In this document: one piece after another, positions 1-7,766 of the stretch
Numbering within the stretch: the first letter of the stretch is position 1
How the letters are laid out: each line of letters begins with the position of its first letter
Assembly: GCA_903824675.1 (NCBI GenBank)
Contig: CAIJXV010000123.1
Coordinates: 1 to 47,299, forward strand
Length of the DNA: 47,299 bases
Source: an uncultured bacterium
GTDB taxonomy: Bacteria; Verrucomicrobiota; Kiritimatiellia; CAIKKV01; CAIJXV01
Direction: 5' to 3'
Position numbers and translations under genes: made by a program
The notes under the pieces: model-generated
The model's database searches: none
Seen by the model: only the letters and a program-made list of their open reading frames with translations
What the model was told of the DNA's origin: nothing

Positions 1-75
1 CGCGCGGTCCGTCGGTGTGAGCGACGGGTCCGCCTTCAAGATTGCCTTCACCGCATCCAGACTTGTCGTTTGCAT
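1..75 (-). CDS. Partial gene: N-terminal 25 codons, possible HTH DNA-binding protein
   Basis: Reading the minus strand from 75 gives an open frame with ATG and 25 codons that leaves the window (begins MQTTSLDAVKAIL, ends LTPTDRA). A strong Shine-Dalgarno, AGAAGGAG, lies about 9 bases before the ATG. The opening 'xxxxAVKAILxADPSxTPxxRA' resembles the N-terminus of small helix-turn-helix/excisionase-like proteins I associate with Kiritimatiellota genomes, but the HTH itself would be outside the window, so the function is a weak inference. It lies beyond the 3' end of tRNA-Arg and reads away from it. Confidence 0.6.
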   Translation of the reverse strand, partial: MQTTSLDAVKAILKADPSLTPTDRA

Positions 76-560
76 GACTGCTTTCTCCTTCTGTTGTTCT
101 GTAGCTTTAACTTGCCCCTCTAATAGAGTTAGGAAATCAAGCCCCCCTCACATAGATACCCCATACTGTATGTACGGAAATCAACTGAAGAGTGACGCTA
201 AGTGCGGACAGAAGGGGTTTTTGTCAATCAACGGGGATCATTTTTTGCATAGCAGACGGTTGGACTTTGTCACCGCCAAAGTCGAAATGAGGAGCAGCCT
301 TCGGGTTAGCTGAAAACTAAATCCGCCAGGCTGCGATCAAACAGAAGGGGATAACGCGCGCGGGAATGAATAAAAAGAGAAGCCGAAGGGGCAAGCCAAA
401 CATGCTTCCGTTTTGCTACCGTTTGGAGACCCGTTTTTGAAAAGCCGCGAGCCGCGCACAACCGCAGAAAACGGACGGTTTCGAAAAGGCATTAACTCAC
501 GTAATGCCTGTAAATAAAGGGTAAAATCGATATTAGATAGGTCTATGGCGGGGGGAATAA
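76..560. other. Intergenic region between partial HTH gene and tRNA-Arg
   Basis: These 485 bases contain no convincing coding frame. A 98-codon frame at 17-313 has no ribosome binding site and overlaps the partial minus-strand gene. The stretch holds the likely tRNA-Arg terminator (482-509) and, near 75-100, the upstream region of the partial gene. It lies directly 3' of a tRNA, where integrative elements often sit, but I see no integrase gene and no second copy of the tRNA 3' end here. Confidence 0.6.
482..509 (-). terminator. Likely intrinsic terminator of tRNA-Arg
   Basis: On the minus strand an 8-bp stem (AGGCATTA / TAATGCCT, loop CGTGAGT) is followed by TTTTC. It lies about 50 bases downstream of the tRNA-Arg 3' end, in the right orientation for termination. 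The stem is perfect but AT-rich and the T tract is short. Confidence 0.55.
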
Positions 561-637
561 TGGCGTACCTGGCTGGAGTTGAACCAGCAACCTTCTGATC
601 CGTAGTCAGATGCTCTGTCCAGTTGAGCTACAGGTAC
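561..637 (-). tRNA. tRNA-Arg (anticodon ACG)
   Basis: The minus strand gives a complete cloverleaf of 77 bases: acceptor GTACCTG pairs with CAGGTAC, then discriminator G and an encoded CCA (561-563). The D arm is TAGCTCAACTGGACAGAGCA. The anticodon stem TCTGA/TCAGA encloses loop CTACGGA with anticodon ACG, and the T arm contains GGTTCAACTCC. ACG is read as ICG after deamination and decodes CGU/CGC/CGA. Confidence 0.95.
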
Positions 638-653
638 GTAAAATCGAACGCCC

Positions 654-682
654 TTTATAACGGATCAAGGTGGGGAATGCAA
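654..682 (-). promoter_or_regulatory. sigma70-type promoter of tRNA-Arg
   Basis: On the minus strand TTGCAT (682-677) and TATAAA (659-654) are separated by exactly 17 bases. The predicted transcript start falls about 10 bases before the mature tRNA 5' end at 637, the usual geometry for a tRNA gene. Confidence 0.65.
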
Positions 683-722
683 CCCCGTATTTTTGTGCAA
701 GGGGCGACGTTAAAAAGCGGGA

Positions 723-750
723 TTGCAATTTGCCGTAAGTCCGCTAGGAT
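723..750 (+). promoter_or_regulatory. Candidate promoter of tRNA-Ser
   Basis: TTGCAA (723-728), a 16-base spacer and TAGGAT (745-750) lie about 50 bases upstream of tRNA-Ser. The match is moderate; there is no experimental or comparative support. Confidence 0.4.
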
Positions 751-798
751 AGCGCCCGTTTTGTGCACAAGTGTTTTGCTAAGCGAATAGCGGCCCAT

Positions 799-889
799 GG
801 AGAGGTGACCGAGTGGCCGAAGGTGCAGCACTGGAAATGCTGTGTACTCCAAAAGGGTACCGGGGGTTCAAATCCCTCCCTCTCCGCCA
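799..889 (+). tRNA. tRNA-Ser (anticodon GGA)
   Basis: A class II tRNA of 91 bases with encoded CCA (887-889). The acceptor GGAGAGG pairs with CCTCTCC, followed by discriminator G. The anticodon loop CTGGAAA carries GGA, which decodes UCC/UCU. The long variable arm (GTGTACTCCAAAAGGGTACC) is typical of tRNA-Ser. The T arm contains GGTTCAAATCC. Confidence 0.95.
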
Positions 890-941
890 TTCGACGAGCC
901 TTTTGCGTAGCCTGACTTTCGGCTAGACCTTCCCCGTGTCA

Positions 942-3209
942 TTATTCTTCGCTCCCTGCTGCAGCCCGAAGATACCGATCCAAGTCTGATTTGAGGGCGA
1001 GACCCGCCGTCTCATTCGTTGACTCGCGTGCCACGGCCAGTGCCAATTCGGTCACTTCGGCGGCTTTTTGCGGGCGCCCCAGGGCGGCATATGCGGCAGC
1101 CAAGGCGGTCATGGGTTCCACTACATGATGTTCGGTGGTTTCACACGCCTGCCAGGCTATTTGCAGTGCCCGCGAGGGGTCTCTTAGCTGGGGTTCATGG
1201 GCCGAGATGAGAAGATGTGCTAACGGGAGGGCCGCATCCATCCACCCGGGATTGAGTCGGAGGGATTCGGTATAATGAGCCAACGCGCCAGCTTCATCAC
1301 CCAATTGCAGCAGCGCATCCCCCAGATATTTGTGGGCGCCGTGCGATTCGGGCTCGCGGCTGAGGACGAACTCGAAGTGATCGCGGGCCTTGGCGGGTTG
1401 CCCCAGGTGCAGGAGTACATAACCCATGCTTTTGTGAGCGCGGATGGATTGGGGGGAGTTCTCGATTTCGTGGCGCAGCAGGGGTTCTGCATCGGTGAAC
1501 TTTTGCAGGATCATGTAAACCATCGCCAGATTATTGATCGATTCACTGTAGTCGGGATTGATGTCCAGCGTGTGTCGAAAAATGGCGATGGCGGGGTCAT
1601 ATTCGTTTCGGCGTAAATACAGACATCCCAATAGATTTTGAAAGAAGAGGGTTTCAGGGCTTTCCTTGACCAGGGTCTTCGCCTGCTCGAGAACATCGTC
1701 GCCCACGTCGTTGACGATGATTTTGGCGCGTATCGAAAATGATTTACGGGCAATGTCGAGCCCGTCTTTGATGTCGCGCAAAGTGAACAAGGCGGCCCAG
1801 GCATCCTCATTGGTATAGGCGTCCGAGATGGATTTCTGCCCGCCGGCGACATACCCGAGGGCCTCCAGTTTGCGAATGTCATCGGATGCCAGCGGCTGGG
1901 AAATGGGCGGCGTGCGTTCGAGTGTTTTTTCGAAATCCCGCAACTGGTTCAATGCGGCCCGGCTTTGTTCAGCGTCATTCCATCGGTTGGTGTTTTCATG
2001 CGCATCCCGCGACAGGTCGAATAATTCCATTTTGGGTGAGCGAATCAATTTCCAATCCTGATTGATCAGGGCTTGTTGGGGGGCCCAGCCGAATTGGTGA
2101 TAGGGATGGATGGTTTCTGCATACAGAGAACGGGAGGGAATATTTTTTTTGCAGAGCAGCGGGAACAGGCTGCGGCCTTTGGAGCGGGCCAGTTGCGCTG
2201 CGGCCATTGGATGGTTGGCCAGACCGGTACATTCGAGAAGGGTGGGGAAGAGATCGACCAGTCCCACCGGAGTGGGGATGGGGCCGACAGACCGCAGACG
2301 GGGAGGGCCGGAAAGAATGAAGGGCACGTGCAGGGCGTTCTCGTAAAGCGTGAGACCATGAGTGGCTTCGCCATGTTCGCCCAGACTTTCCCCGTGATCC
2401 CCCACGATGACAATCAAGGTTTTTCGTTTGAGTCCGTACCGGTCAAGCCATTTGACCAGTCGCCCCACCTGCCAATCGGTGTAGGCGATTTCCTCATCAT
2501 AGGGATCCTCGCGCCTCAGTTGTGGAAGAGCGTCGTGCCGTTCATACGGATAATGGGGGTCGTACAGATGGACCCAGGCGAAAAACGGGCGGTCACGAAC
2601 CGTGTCGAGCCACACCAAGGCGTCATCGACCACTTGGGCGCCGGGCCGCATGGGGGGCGTCAGATCCGGAAGGTGTCCGGTCCGTTCGTAATCCTCACTG
2701 CTGATTTTTGGAGTTTCGATATGGTCGTTATAAATTTCACAGCCGCGATTGAGGCCGTGACGGTGATCGAGGACGGTGGCGGCGATAAAGGCCCCGCAGC
2801 GGTAGCCCGCATTGGAAAAGACCATGGGCAGGGTGACCAGTTCGGGGGCGAGCACATCCATCCCATTGACGCGGAGCCCGTGTTCCGGGGGATAAAGGCC
2901 CGTCATCATGGAGGCATGTGACGGGAGGGTCAGCGGGATAGGGGACCGGCAATGTTCAAAGCGGGTTCCTTCCCGGGCCAGTTGGTCGAGGGTTGGCGTA
3001 AGAGCCAGAGGGTAGCCGTAACACCCGAGCCGATCGGCCCGGGTGGTGTCCAGGGTAATCATTAACACGTTGTAACGGGCCGGTTGCAGGGAACGGCGGC
3101 AGGCGGTGATACCGGTCAGCATCAATAGGGATAGGAAGATGGAACACCCTTTAACGATTACCGTCCAACGGCAATCATTAAGGGGTGAAGATTCCGACGG
3201 GGCTACCAT
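942..3209 (-). CDS. Sulfatase-like lipoprotein with C-terminal TPR repeats
   Basis: This 755-residue exported protein belongs to the alkaline-phosphatase/sulfatase superfamily. ATG at 3209 is chosen because AAGGAA precedes it and it begins two bases after the sulfotransferase stop; the frame extends upstream but would overlap that gene. A lipobox (ITAC, Cys37) predicts a lipoprotein. The metal-binding signatures are LDTTRADRLG (Asp54) and VGDHGESLGEHG (Asp271-His272). The active-site segment is PLTLPSHASMMTG, so the usual (C/S)xPxR formylglycine motif is replaced by TxPxH, as in a TPR-linked branch of the family. Residues from about 520 to 740 are TPR repeats. Its substrate cannot be told; it may be a phosphatase or phosphotransferase rather than a sulfatase. 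The gene is co-transcribed with the preceding sulfotransferase. Confidence 0.88.
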   Translation of the reverse strand: MVAPSESSPLNDCRWTVIVKGCSIFLSLLMLTGITACRRSLQPARYNVLMITLDTTRADRLGCYGYPLALTPTLDQLAREGTRFEHCRSPIPLTLPSHASMMTGLYPPEHGLRVNGMDVLAPELVTLPMVFSNAGYRCGAFIAATVLDHRHGLNRGCEIYNDHIETPKISSEDYERTGHLPDLTPPMRPGAQVVDDALVWLDTVRDRPFFAWVHLYDPHYPYERHDALPQLRREDPYDEEIAYTDWQVGRLVKWLDRYGLKRKTLIVIVGDHGESLGEHGEATHGLTLYENALHVPFILSGPPRLRSVGPIPTPVGLVDLFPTLLECTGLANHPMAAAQLARSKGRSLFPLLCKKNIPSRSLYAETIHPYHQFGWAPQQALINQDWKLIRSPKMELFDLSRDAHENTNRWNDAEQSRAALNQLRDFEKTLERTPPISQPLASDDIRKLEALGYVAGGQKSISDAYTNEDAWAALFTLRDIKDGLDIARKSFSIRAKIIVNDVGDDVLEQAKTLVKESPETLFFQNLLGCLYLRRNEYDPAIAIFRHTLDINPDYSESINNLAMVYMILQKFTDAEPLLRHEIENSPQSIRAHKSMGYVLLHLGQPAKARDHFEFVLSREPESHGAHKYLGDALLQLGDEAGALAHYTESLRLNPGWMDAALPLAHLLISAHEPQLRDPSRALQIAWQACETTEHHVVEPMTALAAAYAALGRPQKAAEVTELALAVARESTNETAGLALKSDLDRYLRAAAGSEE

Positions 3210-3211
3210 GA

Positions 3212-3787
3212 TTAAGTTCCTTTTTTGTTCCGATACAAATCGGGGCGGATGACCTGCCGCATGGCCGCCGGATCTGGATGGCCATCCAGAAAGGCTGATA
3301 TATCGGTAAGCATCGGGTCGGGGTTTTGAACGAGCCGGTTGTAATCGCATTTCAGGCAGGGGATTTGTCGATCGTTGATCCACCGTTGGACTTTGACGAG
3401 ATGATTTTCAAAATGGCGACGCATTGGGTCGTCGGCGGGGCCGGGGTCGACGACGTTTCGCCGTTGAAGCATGATTCGCTGGGAAGCGAGAATTTCGTCC
3501 AGGTTGCGTTGCATAAAGAGAATACGGCAAGGCAAGCCGGGCGGAAGATCGTAGAGGAGCAGGGAGATGATTTTAATTGAACGGCCGCGTGCTTCGTTCA
3601 GCCAGGAGGAATCGGTCGCGAGTTGCTGGATCCGTTCCAGTTCGAAATATCCGGCGGGATTGTCGTCGTCGGCGGCGCGTAGTCCGTCCGTCAGGGGGGA
3701 GATGCCGCCGGCGGAGAGCATTTGCATCATGAGCGAAGTGCCTGAGCGGGGTAAACCGGAAACCAAGGTGATCCAATCAATTTGCAT
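3212..3787 (-). CDS. Sulfotransferase family protein
   Basis: A 191-residue P-loop protein. The N-terminal GLPRSGTSLMMQML (residues 11-24) is the 5'-phosphosulfate loop of PAPS-dependent sulfotransferases, and RNLDEILASQRIML is the expected 3'-phosphate-binding segment. At 191 residues it is shorter than most family members, but start and stop look intact. Its stop (3214-3212) is two bases from the start of the sulfatase-like gene, so the two are probably one transcript and translationally coupled. No clear Shine-Dalgarno precedes the ATG. The acceptor (protein, glycan or small molecule) is unknown. A related P-loop kinase is a less likely alternative. Confidence 0.85.
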   Translation of the reverse strand: MQIDWITLVSGLPRSGTSLMMQMLSAGGISPLTDGLRAADDDNPAGYFELERIQQLATDSSWLNEARGRSIKIISLLLYDLPPGLPCRILFMQRNLDEILASQRIMLQRRNVVDPGPADDPMRRHFENHLVKVQRWINDRQIPCLKCDYNRLVQNPDPMLTDISAFLDGHPDPAAMRQVIRPDLYRNKKGT

Positions 3788-3857
3788 GCTCTATAATTTA
3801 ACTTCTTTACCCGAAACAGGCACGCTTTTTCGGCTTCATTCTAAAACCCCATTGTGG

Positions 3858-3885
3858 TTGGACTTGTAATCCAAGCGGGGATACT
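3858..3885 (+). promoter_or_regulatory. Candidate promoter of the UroD-family gene
   Basis: TTGGAC (3858-3863), a 16-base spacer and GATACT (3880-3885) stand 40 bases before the ATG at 3925, in the 137-base gap between divergent genes. A similar TTGATT-17-GATACT occurs at 18921. Confidence 0.35.
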
Positions 3886-3924
3886 TCAAAATCCCGCAAT
3901 TAATCCTGATGATGGAGAACGATT

Positions 3925-5136
3925 ATGATGAACGGGCGTGAACGGATTCTGGCTGTCTTAAATCGTAAAACTCCCGACCGGATTCCGTATGATCTGGGGG
4001 GGACCGATTGTTCGTCTGTACATGTCATCCCCTATAAGAAACTCCGGCAAGCCCTGTCCTTGCCGGTGACCGAGCCGGTTGTGTGTGGGTGCCTGGCGCA
4101 GTTGATTGCGGCCAACGATGCGGATGTGATGGGGGCGCTGGGCTGCGATGCCGAGGGCTTGTTTTTTGGATCTCAGCGGACCAAAATCTGGCACACGCCG
4201 TTTGGAGTCGATCTGCGTGTCCCCGACCTCTTTCGCGTTGAAGATCGCCCCGATGGGTCCTCGTTGGTGCGCAATGCCGATGGGAAAATAACAGCGGAAC
4301 GCGCCGCCACATCCTACTATTTCGATCCCGTGGGCACGCCGTTGGCCGGGGTTTCTTCCGCCCGGGAATTGGATCAGTTCGAGGCGCTCTTCGAACGGTG
4401 GGATTATCCGGTGGTTTGCGACGAATCGTTGGAGGAGTTGGCGGAGCGGGCCCGGAGACAGTATCGATCGACCTCGCGGGCTGTGGTGGCCTTGTGGCGG
4501 ATGCACTATTTACAAGCCGGTCAGATCCTGCGGGGCTATGAGCAGTTTTTTGTGGATCTGATGACCGATGAATCGCTGGCCACCGCGGTGCTGGAAAAAT
4601 TGCATGTCGCTTATGTGCGGCGTCTGGAGCGATTCCTGGGCGCCTTTGGGGATGCCCTGGACATCGTGTTTTTAACGGACGATCTGGGGACTCAACAGGC
4701 GGGTTTAATTTCGCCGGAACTCTATCGCCGGATGATTTATCCCTGGATGGCAGATATCGTTGGACGGATCAAAAAGGCCGGCAAGAAAGTCGTCATGCAT
4801 TCCTGCGGCGCCGTGGCGGAATTCATTCCTTTCCTGATCGAGATGGGCGTGGATGCCGTGAATCCAGTCCAAGTTGCGGCGGCGGGAATGAATCCCCGCG
4901 AGTTAGTGCGCCGGTTCGGTAACGATATCGCCTTTTGGGGCGGTGGGTGTGATACCCAACATGCGTTGAATGCCGGCGACCCCGAGACCGTCCGACGGGA
5001 TGTTCGACGGCGCTTGGAGGAATTTGGCCCCCGCGCGCACCTCGTGTTCACACAAGTCCACAACATCCAGTTTGATGTGGTTCCGGCCAATATCCTGGCC
5101 ATGCGTGACGAATTTCGACGGATCGCGGGGGCTTGA
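3925..5136 (+). CDS. Uroporphyrinogen decarboxylase (UroD)-superfamily protein
   Basis: A 403-residue TIM-barrel protein of the UroD/MtaA/CmuA superfamily. Diagnostic segments are RERILAVLNRKTPDRIPYDL at the N-terminus, FLTDDLGTQQAGLISPELYR in the middle, and MHSCGAVAEFIPFLIEMGVD, where the HxCG motif can bind zinc in corrinoid methyltransferase relatives. It lacks the features of a housekeeping HemE, and no haem genes are nearby, so a corrinoid-linked methyltransferase or unknown decarboxylase role is more likely (inference). GGAG at 3914 supports ATG 3925; the adjacent ATG at 3928 is also possible. It converges with the ABM gene, leaving five bases between the stops. Confidence 0.85.
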   Translation: MMNGRERILAVLNRKTPDRIPYDLGGTDCSSVHVIPYKKLRQALSLPVTEPVVCGCLAQLIAANDADVMGALGCDAEGLFFGSQRTKIWHTPFGVDLRVPDLFRVEDRPDGSSLVRNADGKITAERAATSYYFDPVGTPLAGVSSARELDQFEALFERWDYPVVCDESLEELAERARRQYRSTSRAVVALWRMHYLQAGQILRGYEQFFVDLMTDESLATAVLEKLHVAYVRRLERFLGAFGDALDIVFLTDDLGTQQAGLISPELYRRMIYPWMADIVGRIKKAGKKVVMHSCGAVAEFIPFLIEMGVDAVNPVQVAAAGMNPRELVRRFGNDIAFWGGGCDTQHALNAGDPETVRRDVRRRLEEFGPRAHLVFTQVHNIQFDVVPANILAMRDEFRRIAGA

Positions 5137-5141
5137 TCGGG

Positions 5142-5447
5142 TTAGGCGTCTTGAAGCACTTTGAGCGAAACCCCGTCCACCATGTCCTTGGTTTTTTCCT
5201 TGTAGGCCTTCATGTGGGGGGCCGCCAGATGGTTGCGCAAGGCATCGAGACTGGTCCATTGTTCAATGATTACGACCGTATTCGGTTCGAAGATCTGGGG
5301 GGGGAGACCGGACTCAAGATCAACCACCGGTTGATATCCATGACAGCCGACTTCCGCTCTTACGGCTGGAACATTGGCTTTAAAAATAGCGAGAAACGCC
5401 TCTCGGCAGGCGGGTTTCACACGGATTGAAGCAAGGACATGGACCAT
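5142..5447 (-). CDS. Antibiotic biosynthesis monooxygenase (ABM/YgiN-like) domain protein
   Basis: A 101-residue single-domain protein of the dimeric alpha+beta barrel fold. The signs are the opening MVHVLASIRVKPACREAFLAIF, the central EVGCHGYQPVVDLE and the strand VIIEQWTSLDALRNHLAAPH with the family's E-x-W and H-x-x-x-P/H pattern. Such proteins are quinol monooxygenases, haem-degrading enzymes or uncharacterised stress proteins; the substrate cannot be assigned. AGGAG lies 7 bases before the ATG. It is convergent with the UroD-family gene and divergent from the 653-residue gene across a 230-base gap. Confidence 0.8.
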   Translation of the reverse strand: MVHVLASIRVKPACREAFLAIFKANVPAVRAEVGCHGYQPVVDLESGLPPQIFEPNTVVIIEQWTSLDALRNHLAAPHMKAYKEKTKDMVDGVSLKVLQDA

Positions 5448-5548
5448 GATGAACTCCTGAATGTTGTTGTCCGGCGAGGTGCCAAAACTGCCGTAAATAG
5501 TATCTTAAGTTTGAAAAATTGCGATACCGAAACTTAATCCAAGTGGAT

Positions 5549-5584
5549 TTCAAGCTTGAACACATGCAGTGGAGGTGGTATTTA
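5549..5584 (+). promoter_or_regulatory. 12-bp palindrome overlapping a candidate promoter
   Basis: TTCAAGCTTGAA (5549-5560) is a perfect palindrome. It overlaps a possible -35 (TTGAAC, 5556-5561) that is 17 bases from TATTTA (5579-5584), about 95 bases before the 653-residue gene. A repressor operator is possible, but a single short palindrome is weak evidence. Confidence 0.3.
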
Positions 5585-5677
5585 TTCGCCCCATTCTTTT
5601 TCGGATATTGGGGTCGGAAAACGAAAGATCAACAATCATTGTTTTAGAGTGGCAACCAGGCAAAAAAGGAATGTGCT

Positions 5678-7639
5678 ATGCTTAAATTCAGTCGCAAAGA
5701 CGGAGAATTCGTGGTGGAAACCTTGGCGGGCCGGATTACCTTTGATGCCCGATGCGGTGGGCAGATCACGGGATTTTCCTCCAAAAACGAGCTTTTCGCC
5801 CATGAGTTGATCAAGGCCGGTGGGTGTTGGCCAAACCTCGAATTTTTAGCTGACGGCCGCCGAGTTTCATTGTCGTCCGTTCCGGCGGAGATGACCCTGG
5901 TCAACAAAACCGCGGATTATGTGAAATTTAACGCCACGGCGGTTTTGCATAATGGCGCACTGGTGGTGACGCAGGAATTCGAAGTTCATGAAGAAGGGGC
6001 TTTTTTCTGCAATCTGGCGATTGAGACTCCTTCCGGAAAAAGTGTTGAACTGACGGACAGTGCGTTGAACCTGGCGGTCGAAACGGGCGACTGCAACAAA
6101 GTCCGCTGGGGCTGTTATACCCGGACGCCGAAATATAAACGCGACTATTCCACGGTTCATGCGTTTACCGGATACCAGATGTACAAGGGTCCGGAAGAGA
6201 GTTTGAATGTTCGCGAGTTATATCCTTTCCTGTCCTTGTCCCTGGGGTGGAATGAAACCCGTTTCTTCTCTAATCATCTGGAATTCTTTCTCGAAGATTG
6301 GACCGCTTATAATGATGGCGACCTCGAGCAGACCTGCACGCGCGTTGGGGGCGATGCCGGGCGGTGGCAGGCGCAGTGGCATTTTCATGAAGGCCGCACG
6401 GTGAAAATTCAAGGTCCCTGGCGATATCGCAATCGGTGGGGCTTCATGTTTGGCCGCGCACGCAACAAGAGTGGTGCAGACGCCGATCCGGCGGTTCGCA
6501 ATAATATGCTCGGCAGCCGTGTGTGTCACTGCATGTATCCCTATGCCCGGTCCAGCGACAAGTGGCCTTGGGTTTCGATGCCGATCAAACAGGTGGCAGC
6601 CCAGCCGCCTCAATTATTCAAGGGCAACCCCGATCTCAGCCGGGTCGATGAGGCCTGGAAACAGGGCGCCAACACGATGATCATCCACCAGTTCTGGATG
6701 ACCAATCCCGGATCCAATAATGAACCCATCGCCGATTATGTCGCCTCCGATCCCAAATGGCTCAAGGCGTTTGTGGCGAAATCGCATAAACGGGGAATGC
6801 GCGTGGCCTTTTACGTGCGGGGCACGGAAATGTACCAGCAGTTTTCCGATTTCTTCGAACGTTTCCTCGAAAAGGATCGCGATGGCTTATATGCCGATTG
6901 GAATACCTCATTCTGCATGGGGTACACCAAGTGTTCGCCGTTGCACGTTTCGGTTCACAACTACTTCCATTTCACCAAGGCCCTGCGTCGGCGCGTCGGG
7001 GATGGTGGAATCCTGTCGGGTCACACCGGCAATACGAACCTGATTGCCTCGGCCTGCTTTGATGTCGCTGTGGGCGGCGAATTTTCGGTTCAACACGACC
7101 AGTTATTGTCCTTCCCCGAATCCGCGGCCTATTACATGCATTTGGCCGGGGTGGGGGGCCATCTGATCAGCGGGAATCTTCCGGACCGGATCTTATTCTC
7201 AAGCCCGAAGGCGGCGGCGATGGATTCGGCATTGGGGATGACCAGTCATCCGTTCATGGAGCCGGGAGTGACTTTCCAGGAGCGGGTGGCGTTTCTGCAG
7301 CCGTTATGGGATGCGATGAACAGTCTCCCCGGGAATATCACCCAACTGCACAATCCGGCGTATATTCCGACGAAGGCGGTGACGACGGAATCTGCTGATT
7401 TGTATCCAAGCCTTTGGCAGTCAGATCGCAAACAGTCGCTGTTGTTGGTCACGAATATGGGCGAACAATCGACGACCGGGGCTGTTACCGTGAATCTGAA
7501 GGAATTGAAGCTGGGCAAAAATGCGCCCGTGCGCGTTTTACCGGTGGCCGGCAGTCATGTCGAGGCACGGTTTGACGGTGGCGCGGTGAGGGTTGAAGGA
7601 CTTCCTCCGCTGAAATTCACGGCGCTGTTGTTGGGGTGA
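5678..7639 (+). CDS. Glycoside-hydrolase-like (beta/alpha) barrel protein, family unassigned
   Basis: A 653-residue protein with no signal peptide. Residues 1-270 look like an N-terminal beta-sandwich. Residues 300-540 look like a barrel, with strands such as ANTMIIHQFW, GMRVAFYVRGTEMYQQF, DGLYADWNTSF and GGILSGHTGNTN. The C-terminal hundred residues are beta-rich (QSLLLVTNMGEQ...LKFTALLLG). This order resembles retaining glycosidases of the GH36 or DUF6259 type; the Asp of GLYADW is a possible catalytic residue. I cannot name a family with confidence. AAGGAA lies about 7 bases before the ATG. It is followed 127 bases later by a sugar-type Gfo/Idh/MocA oxidoreductase, which fits carbohydrate catabolism. 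A repeat-derived hairpin lies between the two. Confidence 0.7.
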   Translation: MLKFSRKDGEFVVETLAGRITFDARCGGQITGFSSKNELFAHELIKAGGCWPNLEFLADGRRVSLSSVPAEMTLVNKTADYVKFNATAVLHNGALVVTQEFEVHEEGAFFCNLAIETPSGKSVELTDSALNLAVETGDCNKVRWGCYTRTPKYKRDYSTVHAFTGYQMYKGPEESLNVRELYPFLSLSLGWNETRFFSNHLEFFLEDWTAYNDGDLEQTCTRVGGDAGRWQAQWHFHEGRTVKIQGPWRYRNRWGFMFGRARNKSGADADPAVRNNMLGSRVCHCMYPYARSSDKWPWVSMPIKQVAAQPPQLFKGNPDLSRVDEAWKQGANTMIIHQFWMTNPGSNNEPIADYVASDPKWLKAFVAKSHKRGMRVAFYVRGTEMYQQFSDFFERFLEKDRDGLYADWNTSFCMGYTKCSPLHVSVHNYFHFTKALRRRVGDGGILSGHTGNTNLIASACFDVAVGGEFSVQHDQLLSFPESAAYYMHLAGVGGHLISGNLPDRILFSSPKAAAMDSALGMTSHPFMEPGVTFQERVAFLQPLWDAMNSLPGNITQLHNPAYIPTKAVTTESADLYPSLWQSDRKQSLLLVTNMGEQSTTGAVTVNLKELKLGKNAPVRVLPVAGSHVEARFDGGAVRVEGLPPLKFTALLLG

Positions 7640-7654
7640 GGGTATTAACGAGAT

Positions 7655-7731
7655 AAACGGCGCGCAGGCGCGCCTACTACCAACACTATTTGGGCTTTTG
7701 TTTGTAGTAGCGCCGTGTGAGGCGCGTTTTT
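7655..7731 (+). repeat. Inverted pair of a short dispersed GC-rich repeat, possible terminator
   Basis: A left arm (7655-7680, ending CGCCTACTAC) and a right arm (7704-7731, GTAGTAGCGCCGTGTGAGGC...) are imperfect inverted copies of one another, separated by 23 bases. The right arm runs into TTTTT. The pair follows the stop of the 653-residue gene, so it may act as a terminator. A degenerate relative lies at 46500-46525, which suggests a REP-like dispersed element. Confidence 0.6.
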
Positions 7732-7766
7732 CGGCGATCTAATGAGTTATGAAAGGGTGTGTCTCG

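Noticed and set aside
17-313. 98-codon plus-strand frame at the left edge
   Set aside because: No ribosome binding site; it overlaps the better-supported minus-strand gene start at 75 and its Shine-Dalgarno.
655-852. 65-codon minus-strand frame
   Set aside because: It overlaps tRNA-Ser and the tRNA-Arg promoter and has no protein-like features.
2073-2921. 282-codon plus-strand frame opposite the sulfatase-like gene
   Set aside because: The sulfatase motifs and TPRs on the minus strand are unmistakable; the plus-strand frame has no recognisable content.
3210-3383. 58-residue N-terminal extension of the sulfatase-like protein
   Set aside because: It would overlap the sulfotransferase gene, lacks a ribosome binding site, and would bury the lipoprotein signal peptide that starts cleanly at 3209.
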